Below are positions 46,131 to 56,766 of a stretch of DNA of 64,000 bases, piece by piece. This stretch comes from Pseudomonas marvdashtae (GTDB lineage Bacteria > Pseudomonadota > Gammaproteobacteria > Pseudomonadales > Pseudomonadaceae), in the NCBI RefSeq assembly GCF_014268655.2, contig NZ_JABWQX020000002.1, positions 248,001 through 312,000 on the forward strand, written 5' to 3'. The notes under the pieces were generated by a model. That model made no database searches and was not told the origin of the DNA. It worked only from the letters and a program-made list of their open reading frames with translations. How positions within the stretch are numbered: the first letter of the stretch is position 1; every line of letters starts with the position of its first letter. A program made the position numbers and the translations under genes.

Positions 46131-46221
46131 GCCGTGCGCGCCTTAAGGAAATGAGGCGCGGGAGTTTAGCAGTTATGCATACTCGGGTATTGCCTGAAGG
46201 TTTGAGTCAGGCAGCGCTTTT

Positions 46222-46333
46222 GTGGCGAGGGAGCTTGCTCCCGCTGGGGTGCGAAGCGCCCCCCCTGTTTTCCAAGGGCGACCGCGATTTTGCGTCTGCT
46301 GCGCAGCCGAGCGGGAGCAAGCTCCCTCGCCAC
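46222..46333. repeat. REPIN
   Basis: Inverted pair of REP units: GTGGCGAGGGAGCTTGCTCC from 46222 and its reverse complement ending 46333, with the conserved TGCG(A/C)AGC tails facing each other. Same family as the REPIN at 16621-16751. It lies between acs and the RlmI-like gene. Confidence 0.85.
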
Positions 46334-46350
46334 GGGAGGTTTATGTTGTC

Positions 46351-48288
<1,938 letters not shown>

Positions 48289-48293
48289 GACGG

Positions 48294-48311
48294 TTCCTTA
48301 TTCTTGTTTTT
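48294..48311 (-). promoter_or_regulatory. A-rich Hfq/Crc-type motif in the acs leader
   Basis: Read on the minus strand, AAAAACAAGAATAAGGAA lies 5 bases before the acs ATG and contains the likely Shine-Dalgarno (AAGGAA). Repeated AAN triplets of this kind are bound by Hfq with Crc, which block translation. Functional assignment is an inference. Confidence 0.55.
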
Positions 48312-48369
48312 GCGACAAGACATAAAGATGCGCCGAGTGAATATCCAGTTCAAGTTGTACATGGAAACA

Positions 48370-48400
48370 GTGTGGGGGCGAGCAAGCCCGCCCCCGCAGT
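48370..48400. repeat. REP-like hairpin between pgi and acs
   Basis: GTGGGGGCG pairs with CGCCCCCGC around AGCAAGCC, a second Pseudomonas REP type. It may terminate pgi. Confidence 0.5.
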
Positions 48401-48414
48401 GTGTCTGACCAGGG

Positions 48415-50079
48415 TCAGCCGCGATGACGCCCGCGGAAGTAGTTGATCAGGCCTTGGGTCGAAGCATCTTCGGCGGCGGTTTCTTCGCTGCCCACCAGGC
48501 GGTTGTAGACGCCCTTGCCCAACTCCTTGCCCAACTCCACGCCCCATTGGTCGAAGGCGTTGATGCCCCAGACCACGCTTTGGACGAAGACTTTATGTTC
48601 GTACAGCGCAACCAGCGCGCCGAGGCGGCGCGGGCTGATGCGTTCGACCACCAAGGTGTTGCTTGGACGGTTGCCCGGGATGACCTTGTGGGAGGCCAGT
48701 TTCTGCACTTCTTCTTCGCTGGCGCCCTTGTCCCGCAGCTCGGCCTCGGCCTCGGCGCGGGTCTTGCCGAGCATCAGCGCCTGGCTCTGGGACAGGCAGT
48801 TGGCGTAGAGCCATTGGTGATGGTCGGAAACCGGGTTGAAGCTGACGATCGGCACGATGAAGTCGGCCGGGATGAATTGGGTGCCCTGGTGCAGCAACTG
48901 ATGGTAAGCGTGCTGGCCGTTGCAGCCGACGCCGCCCCAGATCACCGGACCGGTGTCGGTGGAGACCGGCGTACCGTCCTGGCGCACGCTCTTGCCATTG
49001 GATTCCATGTCCAGTTGTTGCAAGTGCTTGGTGATGTTGCGCAGGTAATGGTCGTACGGCAGGATCGCATGGCTCTGCGCACCCCAGAAGTTCCCGTACC
49101 ACACGCCCAGCAGCGCCAGCAGCACCGGCATGTTCTGTTCAAATGGCGCGCTCTGGAAATGCTGGTCCATGGAGTAGGCGCCGGACAGCAGTTCCTTGAA
49201 GTTCGACATGCCGATGGCCAGGGCGATGGGCAAGCCGATGGCCGACCACAGCGAGTAGCGCCCGCCGACCCAGTCCCACATCGGGAAGATATTTTCTTCG
49301 CGAATGCCGAAGGCCACGGCGGCGGCGTTGTTGCTCGATACCGCGATGAAGTGGCGGTAGAGCTCCGCTTCTGAGCCACCCTGGGCCAGATACCAGGCAC
49401 GTGCCGCCTGGGCGTTCTTCAGGGTTTCAAGGGTGTTGAAAGATTTCGACGAGACGATGAACAGCGTGGTCTCGGCGCGCAGCTTCATGGTCAGCTCATG
49501 GAACTCGCTGCCGTCGATGTTCGCCAGGTAATGACAGCGAACGCCTTTATGCGTGTACGACAACAGTGCTTCGGACACCAGCTGCGGGCCGAGGAAGGAG
49601 CCACCGATGCCGATGTTCACCACGTCGGTGATGGGCTTCTCGGTGTAGCCGCGCCATAGGCCATCGTGGATGCGGCCCACCAGGTCGGTAATCTGGTTCA
49701 ACACTTTGTGCACATCGGGCATCACGTTGGAGCCGTTTACCAGCAGCTTGTCGCCCACCGGCCGACGCAGGGCGGTGTGCAGGGCGGGGCGGTTCTCGGA
49801 GGCATTGACGATTTCGCCTTCGAACAGCGCCTTGATTGCGCCCTGGAGGTCGACTTCGTTGGCCAGGCCCACCAGCAGGTCGCGGGTCTGGGCATTGATC
49901 AGGTTTTTCGAGTAATCGAGAAACAAGCCACAGCTGGAAAGGGTGAACTGATTGAAACGCTGCGGATCGGCATTGAACGCTTCGCGCATGCTGAAATCCT
50001 GCATGGCTTTGCGGTGGTCATTCAGCGCTTGCCAGGCGGGCAGAGCGGTCACGTCTTGAGGAGTTCGGTAATACGCCAT
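48415..50079 (-). CDS. pgi: Glucose-6-phosphate isomerase
   Basis: A 554-residue isomerase interconverting glucose-6-phosphate and fructose-6-phosphate. Signature motifs GIGGSFLGP (about 155-163), [12 protein letters not shown] and the C-terminal [14 protein letters not shown] are present. The start at 50079 ([16 protein letters not shown]) is the usual one; upstream open frame is not conserved in character. Confidence 0.96.
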   Translation of the reverse strand: MAYYRTPQDVTALPAWQALNDHRKAMQDFSMREAFNADPQRFNQFTLSSCGLFLDYSKNLINAQTRDLLVGLANEVDLQGAIKALFEGEIVNASENRPALHTALRRPVGDKLLVNGSNVMPDVHKVLNQITDLVGRIHDGLWRGYTEKPITDVVNIGIGGSFLGPQLVSEALLSYTHKGVRCHYLANIDGSEFHELTMKLRAETTLFIVSSKSFNTLETLKNAQAARAWYLAQGGSEAELYRHFIAVSSNNAAAVAFGIREENIFPMWDWVGGRYSLWSAIGLPIALAIGMSNFKELLSGAYSMDQHFQSAPFEQNMPVLLALLGVWYGNFWGAQSHAILPYDHYLRNITKHLQQLDMESNGKSVRQDGTPVSTDTGPVIWGGVGCNGQHAYHQLLHQGTQFIPADFIVPIVSFNPVSDHHQWLYANCLSQSQALMLGKTRAEAEAELRDKGASEEEVQKLASHKVIPGNRPSNTLVVERISPRRLGALVALYEHKVFVQSVVWGINAFDQWGVELGKELGKGVYNRLVGSEETAAEDASTQGLINYFRGRHRG

Positions 50080-50331
50080 CGCTGCGGGTTTCCTTTTTAC
50101 TTGAACGACCTTTTGTACACTAAAAATTCCGGCGAGGCCCGCGGAGGGTGTCCGGACAACTGCGTCGACAGGATCGCCGGGCACAGGGCGAATACAGTAA
50201 ACCTCGCGTTGCGATCTGTCTTGACTTTGTCTGACCGCTTCCCGGTACTTTTTTATACAAAAGGGGTGGGAATGGTCCGACAGGCGGAAGCGAAATGCTT
50301 TTGCCTGGAAGGGGAAAGCAGGTGGGGCTGG

Positions 50332-50712
50332 TCAGGCAACCTGGACCGGAATGGCGTTGCTGGTGTGGCTCAGTTCGTTGCCCGGTGCCATGTACAGCAT
50401 GCGCGGCTTGAAATTGAGCAGCTCCGCTTCGCTGTAATGGGCGTAGGCGCAAATAATCACGCGGTCGCCCACCTTGGCCTTGTGCGCCGCGGCGCCGTTG
50501 ACCGAGATCATCCGCGAGCCTTCCTCGCCACGGATGGCGTAGGTGGTGAAGCGCTCGCCGTTGTCGACGTTGTAGATCTGGATCTGTTCGTATTCACGGA
50601 TGCCCGACAGGTCCAGCCATTCACCATCAATGGCGCAGGAGCCTTCGTAATCGAGCACGGCGTGAGTGACTTCGGCGCGGTGCAGCTTGGCCTTGAGCAT
50701 GATGGCGTGCAT
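50332..50712 (-). CDS. panD: Aspartate 1-decarboxylase
   Basis: A 126-residue pyruvoyl enzyme that makes beta-alanine for pantothenate. Self-cleavage occurs between G24 and S25 (YEGSCAID). Y58 and R54 regions ([13 protein letters not shown]) are typical. The start at 50712 gives [13 protein letters not shown], the family N terminus. It lies 116 bases after panC, on the same strand. Confidence 0.95.
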   Translation of the reverse strand: MHAIMLKAKLHRAEVTHAVLDYEGSCAIDGEWLDLSGIREYEQIQIYNVDNGERFTTYAIRGEEGSRMISVNGAAAHKAKVGDRVIICAYAHYSEAELLNFKPRMLYMAPGNELSHTSNAIPVQVA

Positions 50713-50828
50713 GAGTGTTTCCTCTGGTCGGGTCCAAACGGCGGGCAGTTTGCCCGAAGGCTGTCGAGGCGGCAATAACACTGCGCAGCCCCTGTGCAAG
50801 CCTGCTCGCTGACACAGGGGACGAGGGC

Positions 50829-51689
50829 TCAGGCAGGCGCGTCGAGGTCCAGATGCAGGTTGTCGATCAACCGGGTGGTGCCCAGGAAGGCGGCCGCCAG
50901 GATCACCAGGTCGCGATTCTCGGCCACGGCCGGGCGCAGCGTCTTGGCGTGCCGGATTTCCAGATAGTCGGGACGCAGACCGGCGGTTTCGAGTTGCTTG
51001 AGCTGCTCGGCGATCAGCGCCGGATAATCCCGTTGTCCCTGCTTGATCGCCTCGGCGATCTGGCCCAGGGCACGGTAGACCACCGGCGCGACGGCCCGCT
51101 GTTCAGCACTGAGGAAGCCGTTGCGCGACGACAGCGCCAGGCCGTCTTCGGCGCGCACGGTAGGCTCGCCGATGATCTGGATCGGCATGTTCAGGTCATG
51201 GACCAGAGCGCGGATCACCGCCAGTTGCTGGAAGTCCTTCTGGCCAAACACTGCCAGATCCGGCTGGACCATGTTGAACAGCTTGCTGACCACCGTCGCC
51301 ACGCCCTCGAAATGCCCTGGCCGGCTGGCACCGCACAGGCCTTCGGACAGCTGTGGGACGCTGACGCGGGTCTGTCCGGCCATGCCGTCGGGATACATTT
51401 CCTCGACGCTTGGTGCGAACAGCAAATGACACCCGGCCTGGAGCAGCTTCTCCTGGTCGGCCGCCAGGGTGCGGGGATATTTGTCCAGGTCTTCGCCAGC
51501 GCCGAATTGCAGCGGATTGACGAAGATGCTCGCCACGACAAAGTCGGCCCGTTGCGCCGCCTTGGTCACAAGCGCCATGTGGCCGCTGTGCAGGTTGCCC
51601 ATCGTCGGGACGAAAGCGATACGTTTGCCTTCGCTGCGGGCACGGGCCACGGCGGCGCGCAGTTCGCGTACGGTCTTGACGGTGTTCAT
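50829..51689 (-). CDS. panC: Pantothenate synthetase
   Basis: A 286-residue ligase joining pantoate and beta-alanine. The nucleotidyltransferase motif [14 protein letters not shown] (about 28-41) and FGQKDFQQL are present. Its ATG overlaps the panB stop (ATGA). Confidence 0.96.
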   Translation of the reverse strand: MNTVKTVRELRAAVARARSEGKRIAFVPTMGNLHSGHMALVTKAAQRADFVVASIFVNPLQFGAGEDLDKYPRTLAADQEKLLQAGCHLLFAPSVEEMYPDGMAGQTRVSVPQLSEGLCGASRPGHFEGVATVVSKLFNMVQPDLAVFGQKDFQQLAVIRALVHDLNMPIQIIGEPTVRAEDGLALSSRNGFLSAEQRAVAPVVYRALGQIAEAIKQGQRDYPALIAEQLKQLETAGLRPDYLEIRHAKTLRPAVAENRDLVILAAAFLGTTRLIDNLHLDLDAPA

Positions 51690-52486
51690 GCAGAGAATCC
51701 GTGTTCGGCGCCCGGGAAGGTCACGCCCTTCACCTCGGCAACATAAGCGGCGAGCGCGGCCTGGATGGTGCTTTGCCCGGCCATGAAGTTCTTCACGAAC
51801 TTGGGCACGCGACCAGTGATCGACAGGCCGAGCATGTCGTGGAGCACCAGCACCTGGCCATCGGTGGCGCTGCCAGCGCCGATGCCGATTACCGGGATCT
51901 TCACCGCCTGGGTTATTTCTTCAGCCAGCTCGGTGGGTACGCATTCGAGCAGCAACATCGCCGCGCCCGCCTGCTCCAGGGCAATGGCATCGGCGCGCAT
52001 CTGCCGTGCCTGGTTTTCATTACGACCCTGGACCTTGTAGCCGCCGAGGATATTCACCGCCTGCGGGGTCAGGCCCAGGTGCGCGCACACGGGAATGCCG
52101 CGTTCGGCCAGCAGGCGGATCGAGTCGGCGAGCCACAGCGCGCCTTCGACCTTGACCATGTGGGCACCGGCCTGCATCAGCATGGCGCTGTTGGTCATGG
52201 TTTGATCGAGGGTGGCATAGGCCATGAACGGCAGGTCGGCGAGGATCAACGCATCGGTGTTACCGCGTTTGACGGCGGCCACGTGGTAGGCCATCTCGGC
52301 AGTGGTCACCGGCAATGTGCTGTCGTGACCCTGCAGCACCATGCCGAGGGAGTCGCCCACCAGCAGCACCTCGACACCAGCCTCATTGCAGGCATGGGCG
52401 AAGGTGGCGTCATAGCAGGTCAGCATGGTGATTTTTTCACCTTTTTGCTTGAGACCTTGCAGCGTGGTCAGGGTAATAGCTGGCAT
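51686..52486 (-). CDS. panB: Ketopantoate hydroxymethyltransferase
   Basis: A 266-residue enzyme producing ketopantoate. The motifs [10 protein letters not shown] and [16 protein letters not shown] (metal site Asp) lie in the N-terminal third; VKVEGA and AHLGLTPQ follow. First gene of the panB-panC-panD set. The 225-base gap to folK upstream holds no other gene. Confidence 0.96.
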   Translation of the reverse strand: MPAITLTTLQGLKQKGEKITMLTCYDATFAHACNEAGVEVLLVGDSLGMVLQGHDSTLPVTTAEMAYHVAAVKRGNTDALILADLPFMAYATLDQTMTNSAMLMQAGAHMVKVEGALWLADSIRLLAERGIPVCAHLGLTPQAVNILGGYKVQGRNENQARQMRADAIALEQAGAAMLLLECVPTELAEEITQAVKIPVIGIGAGSATDGQVLVLHDMLGLSITGRVPKFVKNFMAGQSTIQAALAAYVAEVKGVTFPGAEHGFSA

Positions 52487-52711
52487 GTAAAAGTCCTCAT
52501 TAGGCGCTCGAATACAGGCGCACCCTCTATGCGTGGTGCTTGTAAGGCCCGGATTGCGCCCTTTAGCGCCGCGTTGGCGGCAACGGGATGCCTATAGTCG
52601 TGAGGAGTACCGGGGAAGTCAATTGGATGTGTTACCGCCGGGTGTTACCTAGGTTACTGATGCGTTTCAGCTGGGAGGCGCGCCCAAATTGTGACTGTCT
52701 GGTACCGCAAC

Positions 52712-53197
52712 CTAAGGATGGGCCAGGCGCTCGAGGCCGAGAAACGGGCACTCGGCGAGCAGATCCTTGAGCAGGCGGCCGTCGGCCAGGCGCAGGTCGG
52801 CGGGCGCCAACTCTGCCAGCGGATAGAGCACGAAGGCCCGGGCTTGCATGTGGTAATGAGGGACCTTGAGGCGGGGCTCGTCGATCAGCCGATCACCGAA
52901 CAGGAGGATATCCAGGTCGAGGGTGCGCGGACCCCAGCGCTCCAGGCGCTCGCGGCCCTGGCCGGTTTCGATGGCTTGCAGCGCATCGAGCAAGTCCAGT
53001 GGCGCAAGGCTGCTGTCCAGCGCCGCCACGGCATTGGTGTAGCGCGGCTGGCCGGGGAGCAGGGAGTCGCTTTGATAAAACGCTGAAACCCCCACCAGCC
53101 GAGTCTCGGACAGTCGCGCCAGCGCTTCGATGGCGCTGCGCAACTGTTCGGCGGGTTCGGCCAGGTTGCTGCCCATGCCGACGTAGACGCGTTCCAT
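52712..53197 (-). CDS. folK: HPPK (6-hydroxymethyl-dihydropterin pyrophosphokinase)
   Basis: A 161-residue kinase of folate synthesis. It shows the GSNL start motif (VGMGSNLAEP) and the family signature RWGPRTLDLDILLFG. It follows pcnB by 3 bases, the common pcnB-folK operon. Confidence 0.95.
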   Translation of the reverse strand: MERVYVGMGSNLAEPAEQLRSAIEALARLSETRLVGVSAFYQSDSLLPGQPRYTNAVAALDSSLAPLDLLDALQAIETGQGRERLERWGPRTLDLDILLFGDRLIDEPRLKVPHYHMQARAFVLYPLAELAPADLRLADGRLLKDLLAECPFLGLERLAHP

Positions 53198-53200
53198 CGA

Positions 53201-54598
53201 TTACTCGTCCGAGGCGCTTGGCACACCGGCACGTTTACGCTTGGCGCCACTGCTGCGCCGACGCTTGCGCGGGCCGCTGGCGCCGTCGTCCTTGCCGCTG
53301 AGCTCGCGGATCATGTCGCGGCGTTCGCTGTCGTTGGCATCTTGGTAATCAGTCCACCATTCGCCCAGGCCATCGGTCTGTTCGCCAGCGCTTTCGCGCA
53401 GCAGCAGGAAGTCATAGCCGGCGCGGAAACGCGGGTTGTCCAGCAACAGATCGGCACGTTTGCCGCTGCGCCGTGGCAGGCGCTCCTGCATGTCCCAGAT
53501 CTCGCGGATCGGCATCGTGAAACGTTTGGGGATCGCGATGCGCTGGCACTGTTCGGCAATCAGCTCATGGGCGGCTTCCTGCATTGCCGGGATCGGCGGC
53601 ATGCCGCGCTCCTGCAAGCGCAATACCCGGGCGGGCAGGGCAGGCCAGAGCAAGGCGGCGAACAGGAACGCTGGGGTCACCGGTTTGTTCTGCTTGATGC
53701 GCAGGTCGGTGTTGATCAGCGCTTCGCTGATCAAGGTGTGGGTGTAGGTAGGGTTGTATTCCAGCGCCTCGGCACTGGCCGGGAACAGGGGGTCGAACAA
53801 CTGCAGGTCCACGAGCATTTCAAAAGTATCTGCGGCGTGGCCCGACAGGAACAGCTTGAGGACTTCCTCGAACAGGCGCGCCGAAGGAATCTCCCTCAGC
53901 ATCGGGGCCAGTTCGCGAATCGGCGTGGCGCTGTGCTTCTCGATGCCGAAATCCAGCTTGGCGGCAAAACGCACGGCCCGCAGCATCCGCACGGGGTCTT
54001 CCTGGTAGCGCTGCTTGGGATCGCCGATCAGCCGGATGAGACGGTTGCGGATGTCATGTACGCCATTGGCGTAATCGAGAATGCGCTCGCTGACCGGGTC
54101 GTAATAGAGGGCATTGATGGTGAAGTCGCGGCGTTGCGCGTCTTCTTCCAGCGTGCCGTAGACGTTATCGCGCAGGATGCGTCCGCTCTCGTTGCGAGAA
54201 GACTGGTTGCTATCTTCTTCCTCATCACTTTGCGGATGGTTGGCGCGGAACGTCGCCACCTCGATGATTTCGCGGCCGAAGTGGATGTGCACCAGCTTGA
54301 AACGGCGCCCGATGATTCGTGCATTGCGAAACTCGGCCCGTATCTGCTCAGGCGTGGCGCTGGTGGCGACGTCGAAATCCTTGGGGGTGATGTTCAACAG
54401 CATGTCGCGCACGCACCCGCCGACCAGATAAGCCTGGTAGCCGGCGTTCTGCAGGCGTTCGACGATGTTCACCGCATAACGGCTGAATTGGGCCTTTTGC
54501 AATGAATGCTGGCCGCTGTTGAGCACTTCAGGCGTGCTGCGAATGTGTTGCGTACGACGCAAGGGAGAACGGAATGACTGGAACAGCTTCTTCAGCAT
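53201..54598 (-). CDS. pcnB: Poly(A) polymerase I
   Basis: A 465-residue polymerase that adds poly(A) tails to RNA 3' ends. The nucleotidyltransferase core has GGCVRDMLL (about 60-68) and catalytic acids in DFDVATSA; an RNA-binding region and a basic tail (RKRRRSSGAKRKRAG) follow. I chose the ATG at 54598; N-terminal MLKKLFQSFRSPLRRTQH is typical. The tRNA CCA-adding enzyme is a related family but lacks this basic tail. Confidence 0.93.
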   Translation of the reverse strand: MLKKLFQSFRSPLRRTQHIRSTPEVLNSGQHSLQKAQFSRYAVNIVERLQNAGYQAYLVGGCVRDMLLNITPKDFDVATSATPEQIRAEFRNARIIGRRFKLVHIHFGREIIEVATFRANHPQSDEEEDSNQSSRNESGRILRDNVYGTLEEDAQRRDFTINALYYDPVSERILDYANGVHDIRNRLIRLIGDPKQRYQEDPVRMLRAVRFAAKLDFGIEKHSATPIRELAPMLREIPSARLFEEVLKLFLSGHAADTFEMLVDLQLFDPLFPASAEALEYNPTYTHTLISEALINTDLRIKQNKPVTPAFLFAALLWPALPARVLRLQERGMPPIPAMQEAAHELIAEQCQRIAIPKRFTMPIREIWDMQERLPRRSGKRADLLLDNPRFRAGYDFLLLRESAGEQTDGLGEWWTDYQDANDSERRDMIRELSGKDDGASGPRKRRRSSGAKRKRAGVPSASDE

Positions 54599-54761
54599 GG
54601 GAGGCACTGTTTGAAGGAATATTCGGCCAAAAACAAAGAATGACCGCATGATGGGCGGGGATTCTAGCATTTAGTCGAGGGATGGTGTAGGACGGAGCGG
54701 ATTTGAGTGCGGGCCATAGGCGCCAAGGCTTGTAGGCTGCTTCGAAGGGCCGGATGCCAGA

Positions 54762-54787
54762 AACCACAAGGGGAGCCGAAGCTCCCC
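54762..54787 (-). terminator. Terminator of crcZ
   Basis: On the minus strand GGGGAGC (54781-54787) pairs with GCTCCCC (54770-54776) around TTCG, followed by TTGTGGTTT. Confidence 0.8.
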
Positions 54788-55129
54788 CAGAATTAGTTGC
54801 GTGCTCGTTTTTATTATTGGTTTCGGGCTTCTTGTTTTTGTTGAGTGCCCGCGCCACGAGGTTTTCCCTTCGTGACCCTCCCAATCGGGAGCCAAGAGCA
54901 AACGGATTGCTTTGGTCGCTGTGTTGCAGTGATCAATCGATCCAACCAGTTCAGGCACCTGTCTTGAGACAGTTTTATTGTTCTCAGCCTGGTTGCGGGG
55001 CAAGCCCCAAATACAACGCCTCTCCAAAAGAATCAGTTAGCTGCGCCTCTCGCCGTCTTGTTTTTATTGTGCGTGAGTCGATTCGTCTTATTTTTATTGT
55101 CTTGTGCATTGCTTGTTATTGTTCTTGTA
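54762..55129 (-). ncRNA. crcZ: Small RNA CrcZ
   Basis: A non-coding RNA of about 368 bases between cbrB and pcnB, the conserved crcZ locus. It starts about 12 bases after a sigma-54 -12 element and ends at a GGGGAGC-TTCG-GCTCCCC terminator. Six A-rich CA-type motifs are visible on the minus strand near 55113-55126 (AAGAACAATAACAA), 55091-55104, 55060-55070, 54971-54985, 54831-54844 and 54807-54820. Such motifs sequester Hfq/Crc and relieve catabolite repression. Ends are estimated. Confidence 0.9.
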
Positions 55130-55139
55130 CCAAAGCTAT

Positions 55140-55155
55140 AGCAGGGTGCGTGCCA
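55140..55155 (-). promoter_or_regulatory. Sigma-54 promoter of crcZ
   Basis: On the minus strand TGGCACG-CACC-CTGCT has GG and GC exactly 10 bases apart. Activation by CbrB is established for crcZ in Pseudomonas. Confidence 0.9.
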
Positions 55156-55212
55156 ACTTTTGTCAGGCCCAGGGAAACCGGGGGTTCTATGGTTATAGCG
55201 GTTTTTTCAGGG

Positions 55213-55252
55213 CAAAAAAAAGCCGGGGTTTCGTTACCGTAAACCCCGGCTT
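55213..55252 (-). terminator. Terminator of cbrAB
   Basis: AGCCGGGGTTT (55221-55231) and AAACCCCGGCT (55241-55251) form an 11-base stem; on the minus strand a run of T follows. It separates cbrB from crcZ transcription. Confidence 0.88.
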
Positions 55253-55313
55253 CTGTTACGTGAAAAGGCTGGGGTAACAGTTTTTTCACATTCGACTGTG
55301 TTACCCGCACGGG

Positions 55314-56744
55314 TCAGCTCTCGCTGGCAACCCCGGTCTTGCGCCGTGGGATACCCAGGCGTTGGCGGCGTTCCCACAGGCATTTGCGACTCACGCCCAG
55401 CTTGCGAGCCAGTTCGGTCTCGGTCATGTGATCCTGGTGTTCCAGGACGAAATGCTGGAAGTAGTCTTCCAGTGACAGATCTTCGGTAGGCTCGTGGCTG
55501 TTGTTGTTCGCACCGCCTTGCTGAGGTGCGAGACCGATGAATTCGTCATCGTCCAGGTCGCTCAATTCAATGTCGATACCCAGCAGGTCAGCGGAAATTT
55601 CCGGGCTTTCGCACAGGATTACCGCTCGCTCCACAGCGTTTTCCAGTTCACGGACGTTACCAGGCCAGGCGTAGTGACGAATGGCCTGCTCGGCATCCGG
55701 GGCGAATTTCAGGTCGGTGCGGTTGACGCGCGCGCTCTGACGGGCAAGAAAGGCGCTGGCGATCTCGTTGACGTCCGCGCCGCGTTCGCGCAGGGGCGGC
55801 AGCTTCAGGGCGATCACGTGCAGCCGGTAATACAAGTCTTCCCGGAACTGGCCGATTTTAGCCAGGCTCTTGAGGTCTCGGTGGGTCGCCGCGATCAGGC
55901 GTACATCGACCTTTTGCGACTGGACCGAACCGACTCGACGAATTTCGCCTTCCTGGAGCACCCGCAGCAATCGCGCCTGGGCTTCCAATGGCAGTTCACC
56001 AATTTCATCGAGGAACAGCGTGCCGCCATCCGCCGCTTCCACCAGGCCGGCGCGTCCGGCGCTGGCACCAGTGAACGCGCCTTTTTCATGACCGAACAGC
56101 TCGGACTCGATCAGGCTTTCCGGAATGGCTGCGCAGTTCACTGAAATCATCGGTGCCTTGGCCCGACGGGAAAGATTATGCAGCGCCCTGGCCACCAGCT
56201 CCTTGCCAGTACCGGACTCGCCCTGGATCAGGACATTGGAGTCGGTCGGTGCCACTTTGCGAATCTTGCTGTAAAGGTCCTGCATGGGCGGGCAAGAACC
56301 GATGATGCCGATTTCGCCGTTACTGTTGCTGGCGCCTGCCTTGCCTGATGCCGCCTTGCCGTTCGTCGGTTCCGAAGGCTGGCTGGTCGCCGTTTGTCGA
56401 TCGCGCAGGATCCGGGCCACGGCCTGGAGCATTTCGTCGTGGTCGAAGGGCTTGGCGATGTAGTCCACGGCACCCATTTTCATCGAGTCGACCGCCGAAC
56501 GCAGGCTGGCGTAACTGGTCATGATCAGCACGGGCGTGCCCTGGCCGAGCTTGATCAGTTCGGTGCCGGGGGCGCCGGGCAGGCGCAGGTCGCTGACGAT
56601 CAGGTCAAACGTTGGAATGCTGAAGCGCTCTTGTGCTTCCTGCACAGAACCGGCTTCGCTGACCTGGTACTGGTTGCGTTCCAGCAGGCGGCGCAAGGCG
56701 GAGCGGATAATTGTTTCGTCTTCGACGATCAAAATGTGCGGCAT
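55314..56744 (-). CDS. cbrB: Sigma-54 response regulator CbrB
   Basis: A 476-residue NtrC-type activator. The receiver domain has phosphoacceptor D52 (IVSDLRLPG). The AAA+ domain has Walker A GESGTGKE, intact GAFTGA loop and FREDLYYRL; the C-terminal Fis-type helix-turn-helix is [19 protein letters not shown]. With CbrA it controls carbon/nitrogen balance, acting chiefly through crcZ just downstream. It follows cbrA by 22 bases. Confidence 0.95.
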   Translation of the reverse strand: MPHILIVEDETIIRSALRRLLERNQYQVSEAGSVQEAQERFSIPTFDLIVSDLRLPGAPGTELIKLGQGTPVLIMTSYASLRSAVDSMKMGAVDYIAKPFDHDEMLQAVARILRDRQTATSQPSEPTNGKAASGKAGASNSNGEIGIIGSCPPMQDLYSKIRKVAPTDSNVLIQGESGTGKELVARALHNLSRRAKAPMISVNCAAIPESLIESELFGHEKGAFTGASAGRAGLVEAADGGTLFLDEIGELPLEAQARLLRVLQEGEIRRVGSVQSQKVDVRLIAATHRDLKSLAKIGQFREDLYYRLHVIALKLPPLRERGADVNEIASAFLARQSARVNRTDLKFAPDAEQAIRHYAWPGNVRELENAVERAVILCESPEISADLLGIDIELSDLDDDEFIGLAPQQGGANNNSHEPTEDLSLEDYFQHFVLEHQDHMTETELARKLGVSRKCLWERRQRLGIPRRKTGVASES

Positions 56745-56766
56745 TGATTCGATTCTCTCGACGGTC

